64,000 nt of DNA, taken from the NCBI GenBank assembly GCA_022225965.2, contig JAKJXP020000056.1:186001-250000 (forward strand). The letters are read 5' to 3'. This document shows, piece after piece, positions 44,822 to 57,536 of the stretch. Positions within the stretch are counted from its first letter, which is position 1. Each line of letters opens with the position of its first letter. Source of the DNA: Diatrype stigma (Eukaryota; Ascomycota; Sordariomycetes; Xylariales; Diatrypaceae). The translations under genes were made by a program, and so were the position numbers. The notes beneath the pieces are model-generated. The model worked only from the letters and a program-made list of their open reading frames with translations. It was not told where the DNA came from and made no database searches.

Positions 44822-47800
44822 TGCGGCCGATTACAGTTGGTCAGATAGTGTCGTGATATAGCAGTTACGCTGGCTATGCGGTCATGTCAGTGCAAAATTC
44901 GGATTGAGGATTACTACCACGACTACTAAAAGCGGTAGAGAGTATCATCGCTGGTCAGTTGGGTAAGGAGGGGGGGCTTGATCCGGTGTCCAGACTACGA
45001 TGGATTCAATGGGTTCGTTCCACGATGCCACTCACCTATATTTAATTAGGGGTGGAGCCTACGAAGCAAGGGAGGCGGTAGCACGAGCTGGATCCGAATC
45101 AAGTCTCAGGTGTGATATGAATTTGTACTATCAAAATGACGATATGCGACGATAGCTGAGTCAAGTCTCTGTTCATGGAAGATGAGCCGGCAGTCTGATT
45201 GTCGAGAATACGAGGCCGAAGACTGAAGACGGTGGTTGATGCCCGGATGAAAGTGGAGGACGGGTAGTATGAAGAGAGGGGAAAGAGGAAACGGGAACGG
45301 GGACTGCAGGAAGTCGGGGGAGAGGAGCTGATAGGAGGCGGAGTCCGGTGGTTTGGTTGGCTGACTGGCTGGCTGAATGGACTGGGTTGGCCGCTGTCGT
45401 TACGGGCAGGTTCTGGTCTCAGAAACGGGTGCGGGTGTGGTTGAGCAGGCCGGCTACTGCGCAGGAGGTAGTTACGGTTACTTGGCTGCGACGACGAGAC
45501 AGACGGATCAAGCCAGTAAAGTGAGAGAAAGATGCAGAACAAGACCCGGTATGGGATAGATTAGGCCAGGCCTGTACTATGTACTTGGTCGAATGGGGTT
45601 TCGCACGCTTCGCTGACAACTCATCAAGCGGGTCTGCCCAGGATAGGCGATAGTGGATGCGCCGCCGGCCGACGTGTGGATGTCCCAGGTTCTACTTTGC
45701 AGGTGTCTTGGAGAGCTAATTGGTGATCCAGGACGCTCATCCAGGACAGCTGAAGCTCCAGATTGGTTGGATGGGAGTCTCCACTTGCCGACACGAAAGG
45801 GAACAGGCCACAGGCAGGGCACAGACAGGGTTGATAGGCAGTGACTCCTGCAAGGTTGTTTTAAAAGGAAGGCCAAGAGGCAGAAGCTTGCAAGGAATGA
45901 GCAGCCAGAGATTTCCCGCTAGGTCTGTTTGGAGGAATAGTGGGAGTCGTGCGGGGCGGATGAGCCAGTTTAGCGACCCACGTCTCTTTATGCGCAAAAT
46001 GCACGACGCCGATACCTACGCCCGACGCGACCTAAAGTGCCTACGGAGCATCCGACGGGACAGGATTGTGAGCCTGAGCCTAAGCCTGTGATATCTGACC
46101 TATGCGCTGAAGCTATCTATGGCTGAGGTTCACATGGGGAGTGTGGGAAGTGTTGTGTGTATGTAGGACCTTATGTTCCGAGTGGTTAGTAGCCTAATAG
46201 TAGGTAGTCTGTCTGGGTGCCGCAGGAGTTCGCACGGGTTGCGAAGAGAAGAGTGAGAGGCTGCTTGCTACTGGCAGAGCGGCAGACGGGCAAACAAGCA
46301 GCTATGTAGCTAGACTGCTGGAGATAAGCTGAACGGGCTGGAGGGGGTCACCACTATTCCCCGTTCTATAGTCGGATAATAAGTGCCCTAATGGCTTTAA
46401 TGGATTCCTATGCAATCGGACGGTAAGGTAACTGGTTGGCTGTCGTAATCAGTGATATTCCTGGAACCGAACCGGTTGGATGGAAGTGGCACGGGCGAAT
46501 CCAGTGCTTTCCGATATCGTGGCCGCGCTTGCGTTTGATGCTTGTGCAACTACTGTAACCCAGGTGCAATCGAGTAGAATCCGGCTGTCTCACAAAGATA
46601 TTGTCTCTGTGTAGCACGAAGAGAGGGATGGAACTGGTCGAAGTTATCGTCGCTACGTCGCTACGTCGCTACATAGGGGGCCGTTTGGGTTTGGCGGTAT
46701 GAACTTCGATCCATTGGACGGGAACCTGATGCCTGAGAAGACGGGGCGCGTAGGCGGTCGGTACTGGGGGGATGGGGGATGGGGGTGGCGTGAAGAAGAG
46801 GGAAAGACCCGATGTCGATGTGAAGTCGAAACGCGACACGAGCACCGCGTTATTGTGGTGCAGCACGCGTCATCCAATCATAATCCCGGCTTTGTCCGCG
46901 GTAGGTCCTATTAGGCTAGCTGTGTCCCACTTAATCAAAGCGCTATATCGCTTTTGAGATGGCCCAGGCTTGGCTGCTTCAGTGGCATCGGTGGCATCGG
47001 TGGCATCGGCGGTGGCTGCAGTGGCTGCCCAAGGTCTCACACCTATCGGATCTCGATTCGATTCACCTCCCTTCCTTTGGGCCTTGGCTCTGGCTCGAGC
47101 TTCACCTTATACCGGATCTCGAATTCCATTCCCCCATTCCCCTTTCTGCTTTCTGTTCTTTCTGCCCTTTATATCTAGGCAACCATGCGAACAGACGAGA
47201 CGGCCCACGGGTCGGTCTGCAGACTCCTACCTATGTAGAGAACTATGCGAACTTGCATTACATATGTACGTATGCTGTATGCTGTGTGCTGTGTGATGTG
47301 TGATGTGTGCTGTACGTTATATACCTACCTATAGGGAGGTAAGCACCGCCTTCGTACATGCTTCCATCCGAACAGCTGCCCGGGTCATCAGCAAGCATAC
47401 CTAGGTTAGCTGGTTAGTACCTATGGCATAAGGCAAGATCCCATCTGCACGCACTAAAGCCACATATTTACCAGTAGTTCGGCCCCTAGCCATATAGTCG
47501 CAGGTGACATCATTTCTTCCAACTTTGTGCAACAAGTGCCGGCCACTACGGAGTGTTGGACTGGCCCATCCGGCATTGAGAAGATGTCCCGTCGACCGGC
47601 GTACAGGGTAATCAAACTAACCCCTAAGCTCACTTGGCTCATAATGCAACCCGTTACATACTATAGTAGTTACGATAGTAGTAACAAAGATCTCGAAGAC
47701 CAGCTTTCTTGGAACCGCCGGGGGTCTGTATCTCTTCGTATCGTTCAAGTCCAGGATCTCCCAGCCTTATGCAGGTAGATGCGGCGGTCAAGGCGGTTTG

Positions 47801-49755
47801 CATACTGTAGCTGGGTAGCTCAGTAGGGGGACCCCATAAGTTACTGCACGTTTAGCATTATACAGATACTGTATTAGAAGTATTCGATCCGTGTTCCGTA
47901 ATTCTTTGAGTCTATGGCTCTTCTAGAATTTCTATCTTAAGAACTAAGGAATAACCACGAAGCAGATGGAGACCATACGTGGGATGTCATATCCATGAAT
48001 ATGCATCGAATATGTAGGCACCACATGCATTTCACAAAAGCGCTCCCCCTCCATAACTACCTACTAGGAGGTAGGTAGGTATGCAATGTCACACCGACTA
48101 CCTCAGACTAGTCTAGGCTTCAGTTATCAGTTCATTATATATGCAACTACTCCGTAGTCTAATTGACATAGTATACTGATACTCTCTTCATGAAAAGGCT
48201 CTCCGCCTGGCATATAGGCATTCAAGAAGGTCGGTCAGTTCGTGTGCAGGTCCAGCCAGACACGGTGAAACCCAACTGCGCATGATGTGGATGGGGCGCC
48301 TTTGCTTGTCGGCCATCTATTCCCCGTAGCCATATACGCGCACATGTCCTAACCGGTAATATTATATATGTCAGCAACGCCCAAGTTTCGGGCCTCTTCC
48401 CTAAGACCTGATCCTTCTAGCACTAACACGCCTCAGTCACTCGCTCTCGAGGCTGGAGACCATCAGCAAGGCCAGTGAGCCCGATAACTCGCCTTGTACT
48501 TATCATGGGGCCTCTAGTGCGGACTCAGACCGCAATTGGCTACTCCGTCAGGATATAAGGCGGTCGTCGCTGAGAGTCCGTGGAGTGTATGAGTGGGTGC
48601 CTCCATATAGGCACAGTTTGAGACCACCAGCCAAGGCCACAGTGACTGAAGTGCAATCTACTCGTGGGGGTTCACTTGGTTAGGGTCAGCCTCAGGAGAT
48701 GGTTGTACACGGCGAACTTTGCCGGTCCCATTTCGCGACCAAATTCTGCCCGTCCGCGAGATCAATGGCACATATTTCCTCGCGGAAGAGGGGGTGGGGG
48801 CAGCCTCGACTCTAGGCTACGAGGGTCTAGGCGATGTTTTTCCACTCACGCCGCCAGTGAAATAACGAGCGCGCTGATCAGCTTCAAGGTCTTGTACGAT
48901 GGCAGGGGAAAACATGACGATGCGGAGCACGTCAACTGTCACAGCCTCAGATCCACTAGTCAGTTAATCGTTCACCCAGAAGAATCTTTGATTTCCCTCG
49001 ATTGGTCGTTTTGGCAGCAACATATATGCTTGGTCTAGAAATGCTTCCTGGGGGTCATTGTTGTGTCCGCTGCCTGTCTTCACGGTGTCACCCATGCCTC
49101 CCGCCCAAAAAGCACCAAGTGGTAACCGAAAGTCAGCTGACACTTCCGATCATTGAGAACACTGGGAATATAAGTTGGTAAAGGGATAGTTCCCCTCGAC
49201 AACGTCTGTCAGACGAGCGACGACGACAGATCAAGTTAAGCATTCCCGGCCGAAGTCACCGGCACAGCGTACTGGGGCAGGGGTAGACACTTATTTATAT
49301 CAGCTTCGGCTATGAGGTCATCTGACTAAACAGCATATACACGGGTTTAACATATTGATGAGTATTTCATTCTAGTATAAGCTATCGCACTATGGAAGTT
49401 TCCGAGCAGAGTCGCTGTCATTCAATGGATTATCCACCGCGTCAGCAAGTGGGCCGATATGTTTGCGACCCCTGAATTGTCGACCCCTGAACTGTCCGTC
49501 GGCACGTCTGACTTCAAGATGACTATATAACAAACAAGAAAAAAAGAATGCCAGGGTAATAAACAAATGCAAGAAACGAGAATACAAAAGTCAAGACATA
49601 AAAGAGAGAGTACGATACATGAACGCTGAGTCATAACACGACTACGTCGCTGTGTTTTCAAACAAATACCCAGAACGTCTCCAGTCGATGCCCCTGCCTT
49701 GACCAAGCCGCTCTTCTGCCCTGCTGCAACCAATTGCATACCACACTGGGTTGCT
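44822..49755. other. Intergenic, about 4.9 kb, no supportable gene
   Basis: The left part is the promoter and probably long 5' UTR of the forkhead gene. Only short, motif-free ORFs occur (maximum 147 aa, 45099-45542 minus). Visible structure: three GTCGCTAC direct repeats around 46648-46672, GGCATCGGT trinucleotide-like repeats at about 46982-47012, GCTGTRTGATGT repeats at about 47275-47310, and CCTACTAGGAGGTAGGTAGGTA near 48059. Confidence 0.5.
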
Positions 49756-50631
49756 TCAACGGAGTAAATCCTCAATGACCACGATGATCTCCGGTGGTCT
49801 ATCGTTCCACTCGAACGCTAGTTCCAGCCTCGTTTTCTCGCCAAATGTGGGATCAGGGTCGAGGAAGCAGTTGCAGGGCTTCCCTCCGAGGGCGCTGTTC
49901 TGCAACCCGGTATGCAGGGCCACGAACTCCGAGTATGGCATGAAGCCGTCCCCGTTGGCACGTGCGTGCAGCCAGGTGCGATGCGGCCCATGGTAGCATT
50001 GCGGGTCCCGGGGGACTACCAAGTAGATTTTCTTCAAGTTGAGCATCTCAGATATGATGATCCTGTCGTTCCGAGTCAAGAGGAAGCTATGAGGGCTCGT
50101 TAAAAAGCTCGGGGCGTGGATGGCAAGCTTCTCGATGGATTGCATCCATTCATCTTTGCGCGGGAGACCGACGAGCTCCGCTCGATGCCGAAGGCCTCTA
50201 GAAGCCCGAAGTATAAAATTCTCAAGTCTTTCGATTGAGTTGATACTGCCGACACAGGGGAACTTGCTGGTACTGAAATAGAAGATGTCCTGCTTGAAGT
50301 TGACGTAGATCTTAAGGTGACGCTGAGACAGCCACTTCGGTGGAAACGTAGTGCCTGGTTTTGGAATTTGATAGTCTTCGTTGAGTTCGACCACGTCATC
50401 TGATGACTCGAGATCTGGATGCCCGGGGATCTTGTATGGAATCGTGCTGTTGACGAAGATATGACGAAGAAAGTCATAAGCAGCATAATGCTGGCTGCCC
50501 CGGGGACGCCAGACAGACGAGCGAGTGAAATAGTGGCGGAGCGTAGGTCTCGGAGCAATGAGGGTTTCATCCGGGCGAGGGTTTGGTGTATATGGCGGCG
50601 CCACAGCGTCGAGTTGTGGTCCTGTAAACAT
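49756..50631 (-). CDS. Hypothetical protein, 291 aa, possibly 2EXR-like
   Basis: An intact single-exon ORF, with the start taken at the ATG at 50631 (MFTGPQLDAV); an in-frame GTG lies 9 bp upstream. The stop is at 49756-49758. I do not recognise a catalytic motif. The pattern is like the large fungal family of 2EXR/F-box-associated proteins: a Pro-rich N-terminus, aromatic strand segments such as VNFKQDIFYFST, and the late segment ISEMLNLKKIYLVVPRDP. The usual FxxLPxELRxxIW opening is missing, so membership is tentative. There are no signal peptide, membrane segments or introns. It is tandem with the GH5 gene on the same strand, 0.9 kb away. Confidence 0.6.
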   Translation of the reverse strand: MFTGPQLDAVAPPYTPNPRPDETLIAPRPTLRHYFTRSSVWRPRGSQHYAAYDFLRHIFVNSTIPYKIPGHPDLESSDDVVELNEDYQIPKPGTTFPPKWLSQRHLKIYVNFKQDIFYFSTSKFPCVGSINSIERLENFILRASRGLRHRAELVGLPRKDEWMQSIEKLAIHAPSFLTSPHSFLLTRNDRIIISEMLNLKKIYLVVPRDPQCYHGPHRTWLHARANGDGFMPYSEFVALHTGLQNSALGGKPCNCFLDPDPTFGEKTRLELAFEWNDRPPEIIVVIEDLLR

Positions 50632-51535
50632 TATGGCCACGCCTCTATTTATTATAACAAACTTGCATAGGAAGCTATTGTAGAGACTGGGTGCGATGTT
50701 CCAAGGTATTTGAGATATTGTCCAAGAAATTATAGAAAAATACGAGCGAATCCCTCAAAGTGAGTGAGTGAGCGAGCGAGTACGTGATGTTTGGCGGATG
50801 TTGGGAGAAGAGGAGAGAGGTAAAAGTGCAGCCATTCTGGAGGTGATGTCTCTTCAAGACAAAATATCAATATACGCAGTAGCCAGATATTGAGGAGGAA
50901 AGAGCAGCAGACTGAACCCATCACCAACCGGTATGTATGCGATGTCATGGAAGGGGGCACCGAGGGGAAGAAGGTGGTTCCCGAACAAGCAGAACTTCGA
51001 TACATCAACGTGGTATACATCAACCCGGCCTGGGGTCTTGAAAGTGACTTGAACTTAGAACAACTTCCTGCAGGTCCGATGTTTATATAGGTACGTAGGT
51101 ATGCAACAGATAAGGAAACACCCAAGCAATGAAGTAGACTGAGCAGGAGGTGGTATGCAGTGGATACGTTGGGCAGTTGAAGTCCACGTGTATATTGAGT
51201 ATGTAGGTAGAGGATGAGTATATCAGCTATGTTCAACGACCAGTTCATAGTGATCATTCAGCAATATATATATATACATTCGTTATGTAACCAAATGGTA
51301 AGAGGGTATCAAGAAACAAGCCTACCTACTACTCGACTTTGTCATCGTTGCCTCAATCCTAACGTCAATACATCCTGTGCCTCCTAGAACAACGACCCGG
51401 GAACTTAACCATGGGTGTCCTCCATGCCTACCTGCTATCACCAGGATGAGTATTGTACTGTTCAAGAAGATCTCAAAAGTATTGCTACCTATATACAAAA
51501 ACGAAAGGCAATTCACAAGTATAATTATAATCCAC
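50632..51535. other. Intergenic between the hypothetical gene and the GH5 gene
   Basis: About 0.9 kb: the promoter of the hypothetical gene and the 3' flank of the GH5 gene. It has GAGTGAGTGAGCGAGCGAG tetranucleotide repeats near 50758-50780 and a short (TA)n at about 51265. No ORF is supported. Confidence 0.5.
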
Positions 51536-53100
51536 CTACGGCCCCTGAGTCTGCTTGAACATGTCCGCCAGCAGGTCGCCCAGCTTGGGGTTGCGCAGGG
51601 CGGCCCAGTCCTTGTCGAGGATGCCGTAGGGCTCGTCGTAGTCGATGGTGCCGTCGCGGACGTAGTAGGAGCCCATGACGGCCCAGATGGCCCACTCGCT
51701 GTCGTTCTGGATGACGTAGTCCTTGATGCAGTCGAAGTACTGCTTGTCCTTGTCGCTCAGGCCGTCGTTGTCGCCGCCGGCCTGGCCGAAGCCGAACTCG
51801 GACAGGATCAGGGGCGCCGTGTAGTCCTTGCCCTGCTCGAGCACGAAGCCGTTGTTGAACCCGTACTGGCCCTGCGTGAAGCCGCAGTCCTTCCCGCTGT
51901 TGGGGAAGTTCACCGTGAAGCTGTACGCGTGCCACTCCCACACGTGCTTGCCCGCCCAGTCGCTCCAGTCGATGTTCTTCGCCTTGACGTGGATCAGGTC
52001 CGTCGACGACAGCGTCCCGCCCATCAGGATCAGCGCGTCCGGGTTGGCGCCGTGGACTGCCTTCGCCGCCTGCCCCATGTAGTCGTACCAGTCGGAGCGC
52101 CCGTTGGTGCCCTGCAGAAGCAGCTCGCGCACCTCGTTGCGCAGCCCGAAGCCGATCACGCCCGGCTGGTTCGTCGCCCACGTGGCCATCGCCGTGAGGC
52201 CGTCGAGCCAGTCCTGCGTGTGGAAGTACCGGCTAAAGTTCGCAACCTGGTCAGATACTTTGCTCGGTACAGGGGGCCTTCCGGATGTTCTTCGAAACCC
52301 AAATCAAGAGCATCTGAAAGAGCGGGAGACTCACCTGTTGAGATCATTATACCCAAACGCAGTATCCCACCAGCCATTACCATCATCAAGATTGCCTACA
52401 AATACCCTACTGTCAGCTTTTCGGCTTCGACTCGACCTCGCTCAACATTCACACCAACCACAAAAGCAGGACATCAAGAATAAGAAGGGGTAAAAGGGGG
52501 TGGGGAAAGGGAGTACGAATCCCCAACCCCCTTTTCGGAAAAGAAAAAGGAACAGAGAGAGAGGGGGGAGGGGGAAGACCCACAGCACCAGCTCGCCTTG
52601 CTAACATGATTATCCAGAATGGTCATGACGCCGCGATCCCAGAGGGCCTTGATGACGGCGGCGTAGACGTCGCTGGTGGTGGCGCCGCCGCCGCCATCGC
52701 CGCCCTCGGCCACGAAGGCGTTCTTCTCGGTCACGTTCCCGTAGAGGCCGTCGGCGTCGTCCTTGGAGATGCCGGCGGCGTCGGCGACGGCGGCGAAGGC
52801 GTCGCCGACCTTGAGGTCGGGCGCCAGCGCGTGGTCGATCGAGTACGTCAGCCGCACGCAGTTGAACCCCTGGTCGGCGATGGCGCCCGCGATCGTCTCG
52901 ACCGGCTGCTTGTGCAGGCCCTCGGGGATGTGCGCCTCCATGTGGCCCGCCCAGTTGATGCACCGCAGCTTCACCCGCGCGCCCCCCGCGTCCAGGATCC
53001 ACCGCCCCGACGTGCTGAGCGGGAGCGAGGGCGCGTCGGCGGCCGCGGCCGTGGCGGCGAGCGCTGCCGTGCCGAGCAGGGTTTTAGCGAGGAGCTTCAT
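51536..53100 (-). CDS. Secreted glycoside hydrolase family 5 (cellulase/glucanase-like)
   Basis: Retaining beta-glycosidase of GH5, predicted extracellular; substrate probably beta-glucan or cellulose, not provable from sequence. Exons are 53100-52584, 52395-52335 and 52232-51536, 424 aa. Splicing (GTGGGT and GTGAGT donors) restores KASWCCNLDDGNGWWD and YNDLNSRYFHTQDWLDGL. The signal peptide is residues 1 to about 20 (MKLLAKTLLGTAALAATAAA). Motifs: WAGHMEAHIPEGLH early, ILDNH at the end of strand 3, acid/base Glu in GFGLRNEVRE, HAYSF, nucleophile Glu in ILSEFGFGQ, and the Trp pair of WAIWAVMGSYY. No carbohydrate-binding module is seen. Third codon positions are strongly G/C, which creates a long antisense ORF. 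A (TA)n tract lies 13 bp before the ATG. Confidence 0.88.
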
Positions 53101-53112
53101 GATTGTCGTCGC

Positions 53113-53135
53113 TATATATATATATATATATATAT
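53113..53135. repeat. (TA)n microsatellite in the GH5 5' UTR/promoter
   Basis: About eleven TA units ending 13 bp upstream of the GH5 start codon. Confidence 0.9.
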
Positions 53136-55563
53136 TTGTGTCGTATTATGCTATAGCTCTTGCTAACGACTGCAGTGTTGTAGGTAAAGAGTGGCCAGAA
53201 GCTACTAGCTAGACTGAGCACATCAGATCCGCAACCGCGCTCTGAGTATCCCGAGGAACGTGGAGAGAGACGGAGGGAACTGTGAGGGAGCAAAAGTGAG
53301 AGACGGAGGCCCTATTAAGAGGACTCGAACCGATCACGCCCAGCAAGGATGGGAAGGCTGAGAGAAGACAAGCGAGTGTGTCTTGCAGCAGGACAGGACA
53401 GCCTGAACGATGGGGGGCAGGGAGGGAGAGTGAGTGGAGCTATATTGAACGAGCACTACACCTCAGGTGGTCGAGTAGGAGGGTGCGTAGTCAGGCGGCT
53501 GCGGCTTGAGAGACACAACAGCTACGGGACCGCAAGGCAGAACGACAGACAGACATCCGGCGGCATGGTATGCTATATATCATGAATCTTTGACATCACG
53601 ACACGCAGTGCAACCCAACTTCGATCTGATAACGAGCGACATCGCCCAATACAACCCGCCCCTCCCCGGCAACGTTACCACAAGATTGCCTTGCCCGCCG
53701 GGAGGAATGGGGGGCGCCACATCTCTGGATACTTCGTACTGTACAGTAGTTAGATAACTAGGTAGGTAGAGGGCATCTACATGCGAACATACTGTAACGG
53801 GAAGCCCGTCTGGAAAATACGCTGCTCGTACATATGTAATGTGTGAATTGCCCGCTGCGAGCTCTGATTTGCAGGGAGACGAGATGGGGCGAAGGACCTG
53901 CACCGGCTCCCTCAGCTAGCCTAGGGGGCGCCGCGGGACATGCATGGCTCTAGTGGTAGCAATAACTAGTCAGCTACTACGTATGTGGTCATGTTAAATG
54001 TAGGTAGTTGAGCGGGTAGCAGCAGTTCTTGCGAACCTCTTTCTTTCACCGGACGTCCAGCCGAGCAGGGTCACCCGCCGATCGTTGATATTGGCGGCGT
54101 AATGTTATGCGTGCTCCTCGGGACTTGCAGAAGAAGCAAGATCTGGAGAGCTTCCTTGTTTGAACTAGGGTAGCGAAGGACCCCTACCCCCCCTGTTATA
54201 TCCCCGGTGTTCGGCTTGATGGGGGCAAAGGCGTGACTGTGCCACATGATTGGGTGGTTTTGCATGCGACTAGAACGAATGGGATGGGACCCTGGCGGTC
54301 AATGGTTCAATGACAACTTCGAAGACGGTGGCAAGCTGTTGGATATCCAGAAAAGCAAGTTATTCCAACTACATCTACAGATCGCGAGCCAAGGAGCTGT
54401 TGGTTGGTTCAGGGACGCTGCGTACTGAGAAGAGGAAGTGGTGTACACCTGACCCGGACAGACAAATGAGAAGGGAGTGGCTTAGGAGGATGACATCCAA
54501 TATGATTAAGCAGGGACGAGAAAGGAAGCATATACTTATAAGAGAGATATACATAATACACAAGTGTAAGGATAGCAATGCTTGACATCACATTGCCTTT
54601 ACTACTATATACTTTGTTTGTGAATGAATGACTGTTGCTTAAGACGGCTTTTAGATTCGAACAACGGATTCCTACTTTCTGAACGGTTTCTGTATTCAAC
54701 AAACAAGCCTTGGCGGTGATTTGGCTGTGATTATTTCTTATTTCATCTCAAGATGCTTTAGTTACAAGGCAGATCTATGCCGACTCACCGCAAAGACCGC
54801 ATCATACATACCGAATTAGCTTCTACGAGTCTATAGCTAGAGTCTCCATGGTAGGTAGTTCGTAAACAAGTGGACTGGAGGAAAGAAAGTGCTGAGTCCT
54901 GACCTATCTTTTGCGGGGAAAACATTACCGTGCCGCAATCACGTAGCGGCTCCAAGTTTATCGAGTTGCCATATCTGGAAGCGTTGAAAGATCACGACGA
55001 CCGGCGATAAAATGACCAGCAAGCAGCACGTCCTGAAGTTATCATTGCGGTCATCAAGGTGATCTGATTAACAGGCCGCCCCCCAGATGCACAGATGGTG
55101 CCATTCTACGGGTCATTAGTGGCGAATCAGCCGAATGCCATGCATCCATCTGCCAGGCACGAGATCGACAACTGATCATGCTTCTATAGATTATAGCGGA
55201 TAGCCTAAAATGCTATAGATAGACAGATGAAGAGATAACGTAGACTAAGGGGTAACTTGAGCTAAAGGTCCCTGAATTCCTATACTATGTTCGGCTTAGG
55301 ATACCCAGAATATTTCGCCTAGCTACCAAGCTGCCAAACTGACTGCAAACTGCAGCCAAATCTTCCAACGTCGCAGATCATTCGGAGACCAACGGGCTTC
55401 TGTTCTTAGCCAACGGTCACGTCACGCCTGTCTCGGGACTTTGGGACTAGGGGAATTCGAACACCACAAGCGGCCAGGCGCCGCCATTGTGGCTTTCTTG
55501 GCATGCTTGAAAGTTGGGGTCCTCGCGGCTATTTCAACCTCCTGATTCCATAAGCCATGGGCA

Positions 55564-55606
55564 CTAGGTACTTAGGTAGGTAGGTAGGTACATAGGTACC
55601 TAGGCA
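55564..55606. repeat. TAGGTAGG tandem motif
   Basis: Clustered TAGG/TACC units including GGTACCTAGG palindromes, an example of a motif scattered over all intergenic regions of this window. Confidence 0.7.
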
Positions 55607-56185
55607 TTGTTCGTCAAGGCCCTCTACGTCGCCGCAAAGAGAAGAGGCCGAAAAAGACTCACGATGCCATGCATGTCTGCGGCGGTGCTAGTGAATGTTT
55701 GCTCTCGGCGGCTCCAGTGATAGGAAGGCAGAGGGAGGAATTGGCACTTCCTTCATTCCTACCCTAACGGGAATTATCTATACATAGTAGAGTCCCTAGT
55801 CGCACAGCGAGTAACAGCCCCCACGTGTCGGAGCTTCTCGCGGCTTTTGCTTCATGTGGATGCGTTCCTATGAGAGGGGAAGCGCTAGAATAATATACCA
55901 ACTCACAAACAACTCACATTTACACACAGTATTATGGAATGTAAACACGGTTAGCAATAAAGGCATGATGGACTGTGTAGGTACTGCTTTACGCCTTTTA
56001 AGAATTTGGCATGCAGCAGAACAGGTATATACACCAGCGTATAGACATCATGACGGTCGTAAAAAAAAACAAGAATTTATATACCACGTCGTACAAAAGC
56101 GTATACGACATTTGGGTGCGCCCCGCCCTCACGGGAAATTAGCCGTTACCCAGCGACAACTTCCATCCTTGGCTGCGGTCCGGTA

Positions 56186-57536
56186 TCACGAAGCTGCCTG
56201 TAACCCTGGTCCAGAAGATGAGAGGGTTCCGGAGCCGGAAGTGCGAGCTGCTACCTCTCTCCTCCTCGACAGCAGGCTCTTGAAGGCACCCAGGCATTGC
56301 AAAAGAGATTCTTCGTCGCGGGCACAGAGGCGGTAGCTCTTTTCATCTGTGATGATCTGCATGCAGTGCACCTTCGTTTTGCTCACCGGATTGATGTCGA
56401 CAACATTGACAACGGTCGACAAATCGATGATGCACGAAGCCGCATATTCCGACTCGTCCTTGTAGAATATGACGTTCTTTGGTCGAAGGACAGCCCAATA
56501 CTTCCTCCACTGCCGCACGCCACCTTTACTCTTCAGAAAGAAGAGCCAGCCCTGCCAAACAATGCGATCTGGATCCTGCTCGAGGTTGAGCCCGCTCACT
56601 TGACTAGCGTTTCTATTGCTCAAGCTTGGCCGTCCATTCGAGCAGTTCGACAGCCGCGTTCCTGACGCGGAATATGACTGCACAGCCAGACTCTCGATTG
56701 ACATGCCGTGGTCTCTTTGAATATCGGTATCCGAAAAATCCGAGTGCGAGGCAAGCTCATTCCCGGACATACCGGATGATTCCACATTGAGCGACTGTTT
56801 CCTTGTATGCTTGCGTTTTGAGGAAGGTAATTCTATCGGTTCGGGGGAGCTCGAGGCTAGTCTTTCGCTATCGATCAGGGGATATCGCGGGCTTTTCGAT
56901 GCCTTCTTGAGCACCCCAGCAGGCGCGAAGGACTGTCGCCGTAGAATTGGGCTTGCTAAGAACAGCTCCTCCTCCTCCTCCTCGATGCGTGCATCTTGTC
57001 TTATCAAATCGACCCACTCCTGCGCATCTTGCGCGCTCGGTGCTTCGAAATGGAAATTCCTGGCTGGGGAGAACAGACCAAAGAGGTTATGGCGCTTTTG
57101 CTTTGGATCTTTCAAGAGCGTAACGGCTGAGAGATCGGACAAGTAGATTTTATACCGGAGCTTGCTTTCTTTGTCCGACTTGTAGAGGAACAGGGTATTG
57201 GGCCTGAGCACGAGATAGACGGATTTCCATGTCTACGGGAGCCAGACACCAGTCTTAGTTACCATATACGCCTTGATGAAGCTCTAGAAAGGCATATGGA
57301 CTCACCTTGGTCTTCTGTGTTCGCCTCTGAACGTAGCCGGACTTAATAACGCGGTCGAATGCGAAGCTTCCATTCAGGTTCAGGGGACTAGTAGATGGTA
57401 TCGCCAGTTCACTGCGCAACAGGTTTGCCGTAGGTTTCACTGGACCTGTCATCGCGGAGCGTCGATTGTTGGTCGCACCACTACCGCTACCAGATGACGA
57501 CGTCCCGGCTGGTTCGGATAGAGCGGTTTCTGTCAT
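56186..57536 (-). CDS. Protein with two pleckstrin homology (PH) domains
   Basis: Probable phosphoinositide-binding, membrane-associated signalling adaptor; no yeast name can be assigned. Exons are 57536-57306 and 57232-56186, 425 aa. The 73-bp intron (GTGAGT to GTAG) is phase 0 and joins RRTQKTK to TWKSVYLVLRP, reconstituting the first PH domain. PH1 is at about residues 65-165: VIKSGYVQRRTQKTKTWKSV, LFLYKSD, and FHFEAPSAQDAQEWVDLI with its C-terminal helix Trp. A Ser-rich linker of about 120 residues with basic SSKRKHTRKQS follows. PH2 is at about residues 295-405: WQGWLFFLKSKGGVRQWRKYWAVL, NVIFYKDESEY, CLGAFKSLL. The start MTETALSEP at 57536 is the only ATG opening the exon. The order PH, Ser-rich linker, PH resembles fungal orthologues of uncharacterised PH proteins. 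Confidence 0.85.

Larger units (their letters stand above)
53101..56185. other. Intergenic, about 3.1 kb
   Basis: GH5 promoter on the left, 3' flank of the PH-domain gene on the right. It contains (TA)n at 53113-53135 and a TAGGTAGGTAGGTAGGTA cluster at 55564-55606. Short ORFs (160 aa or less) show no recognisable motif. A tRNA B-box-like GGTTCGAGTCC on the minus strand near 53320 lacks the tRNA stems. Confidence 0.5.

Noticed and set aside
51377..52483. 368-aa ORF on the plus strand
   Set aside because: It is antisense to GH5 exons 2 and 3 and part of the flank, an artefact of the very G/C-rich third codon positions. It is Val/Arg/Ala-rich with no motif.
53305..53335. tRNA-like B box GGTTCGAGTCC on the minus strand
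   Set aside because: Two of five T-stem positions do not pair, and no matching acceptor or D arm is seen.
55854..56336. 160-aa ORF on the plus strand
   Set aside because: It overlaps the 3' coding end of the PH-domain gene on the other strand and has no recognisable domain.
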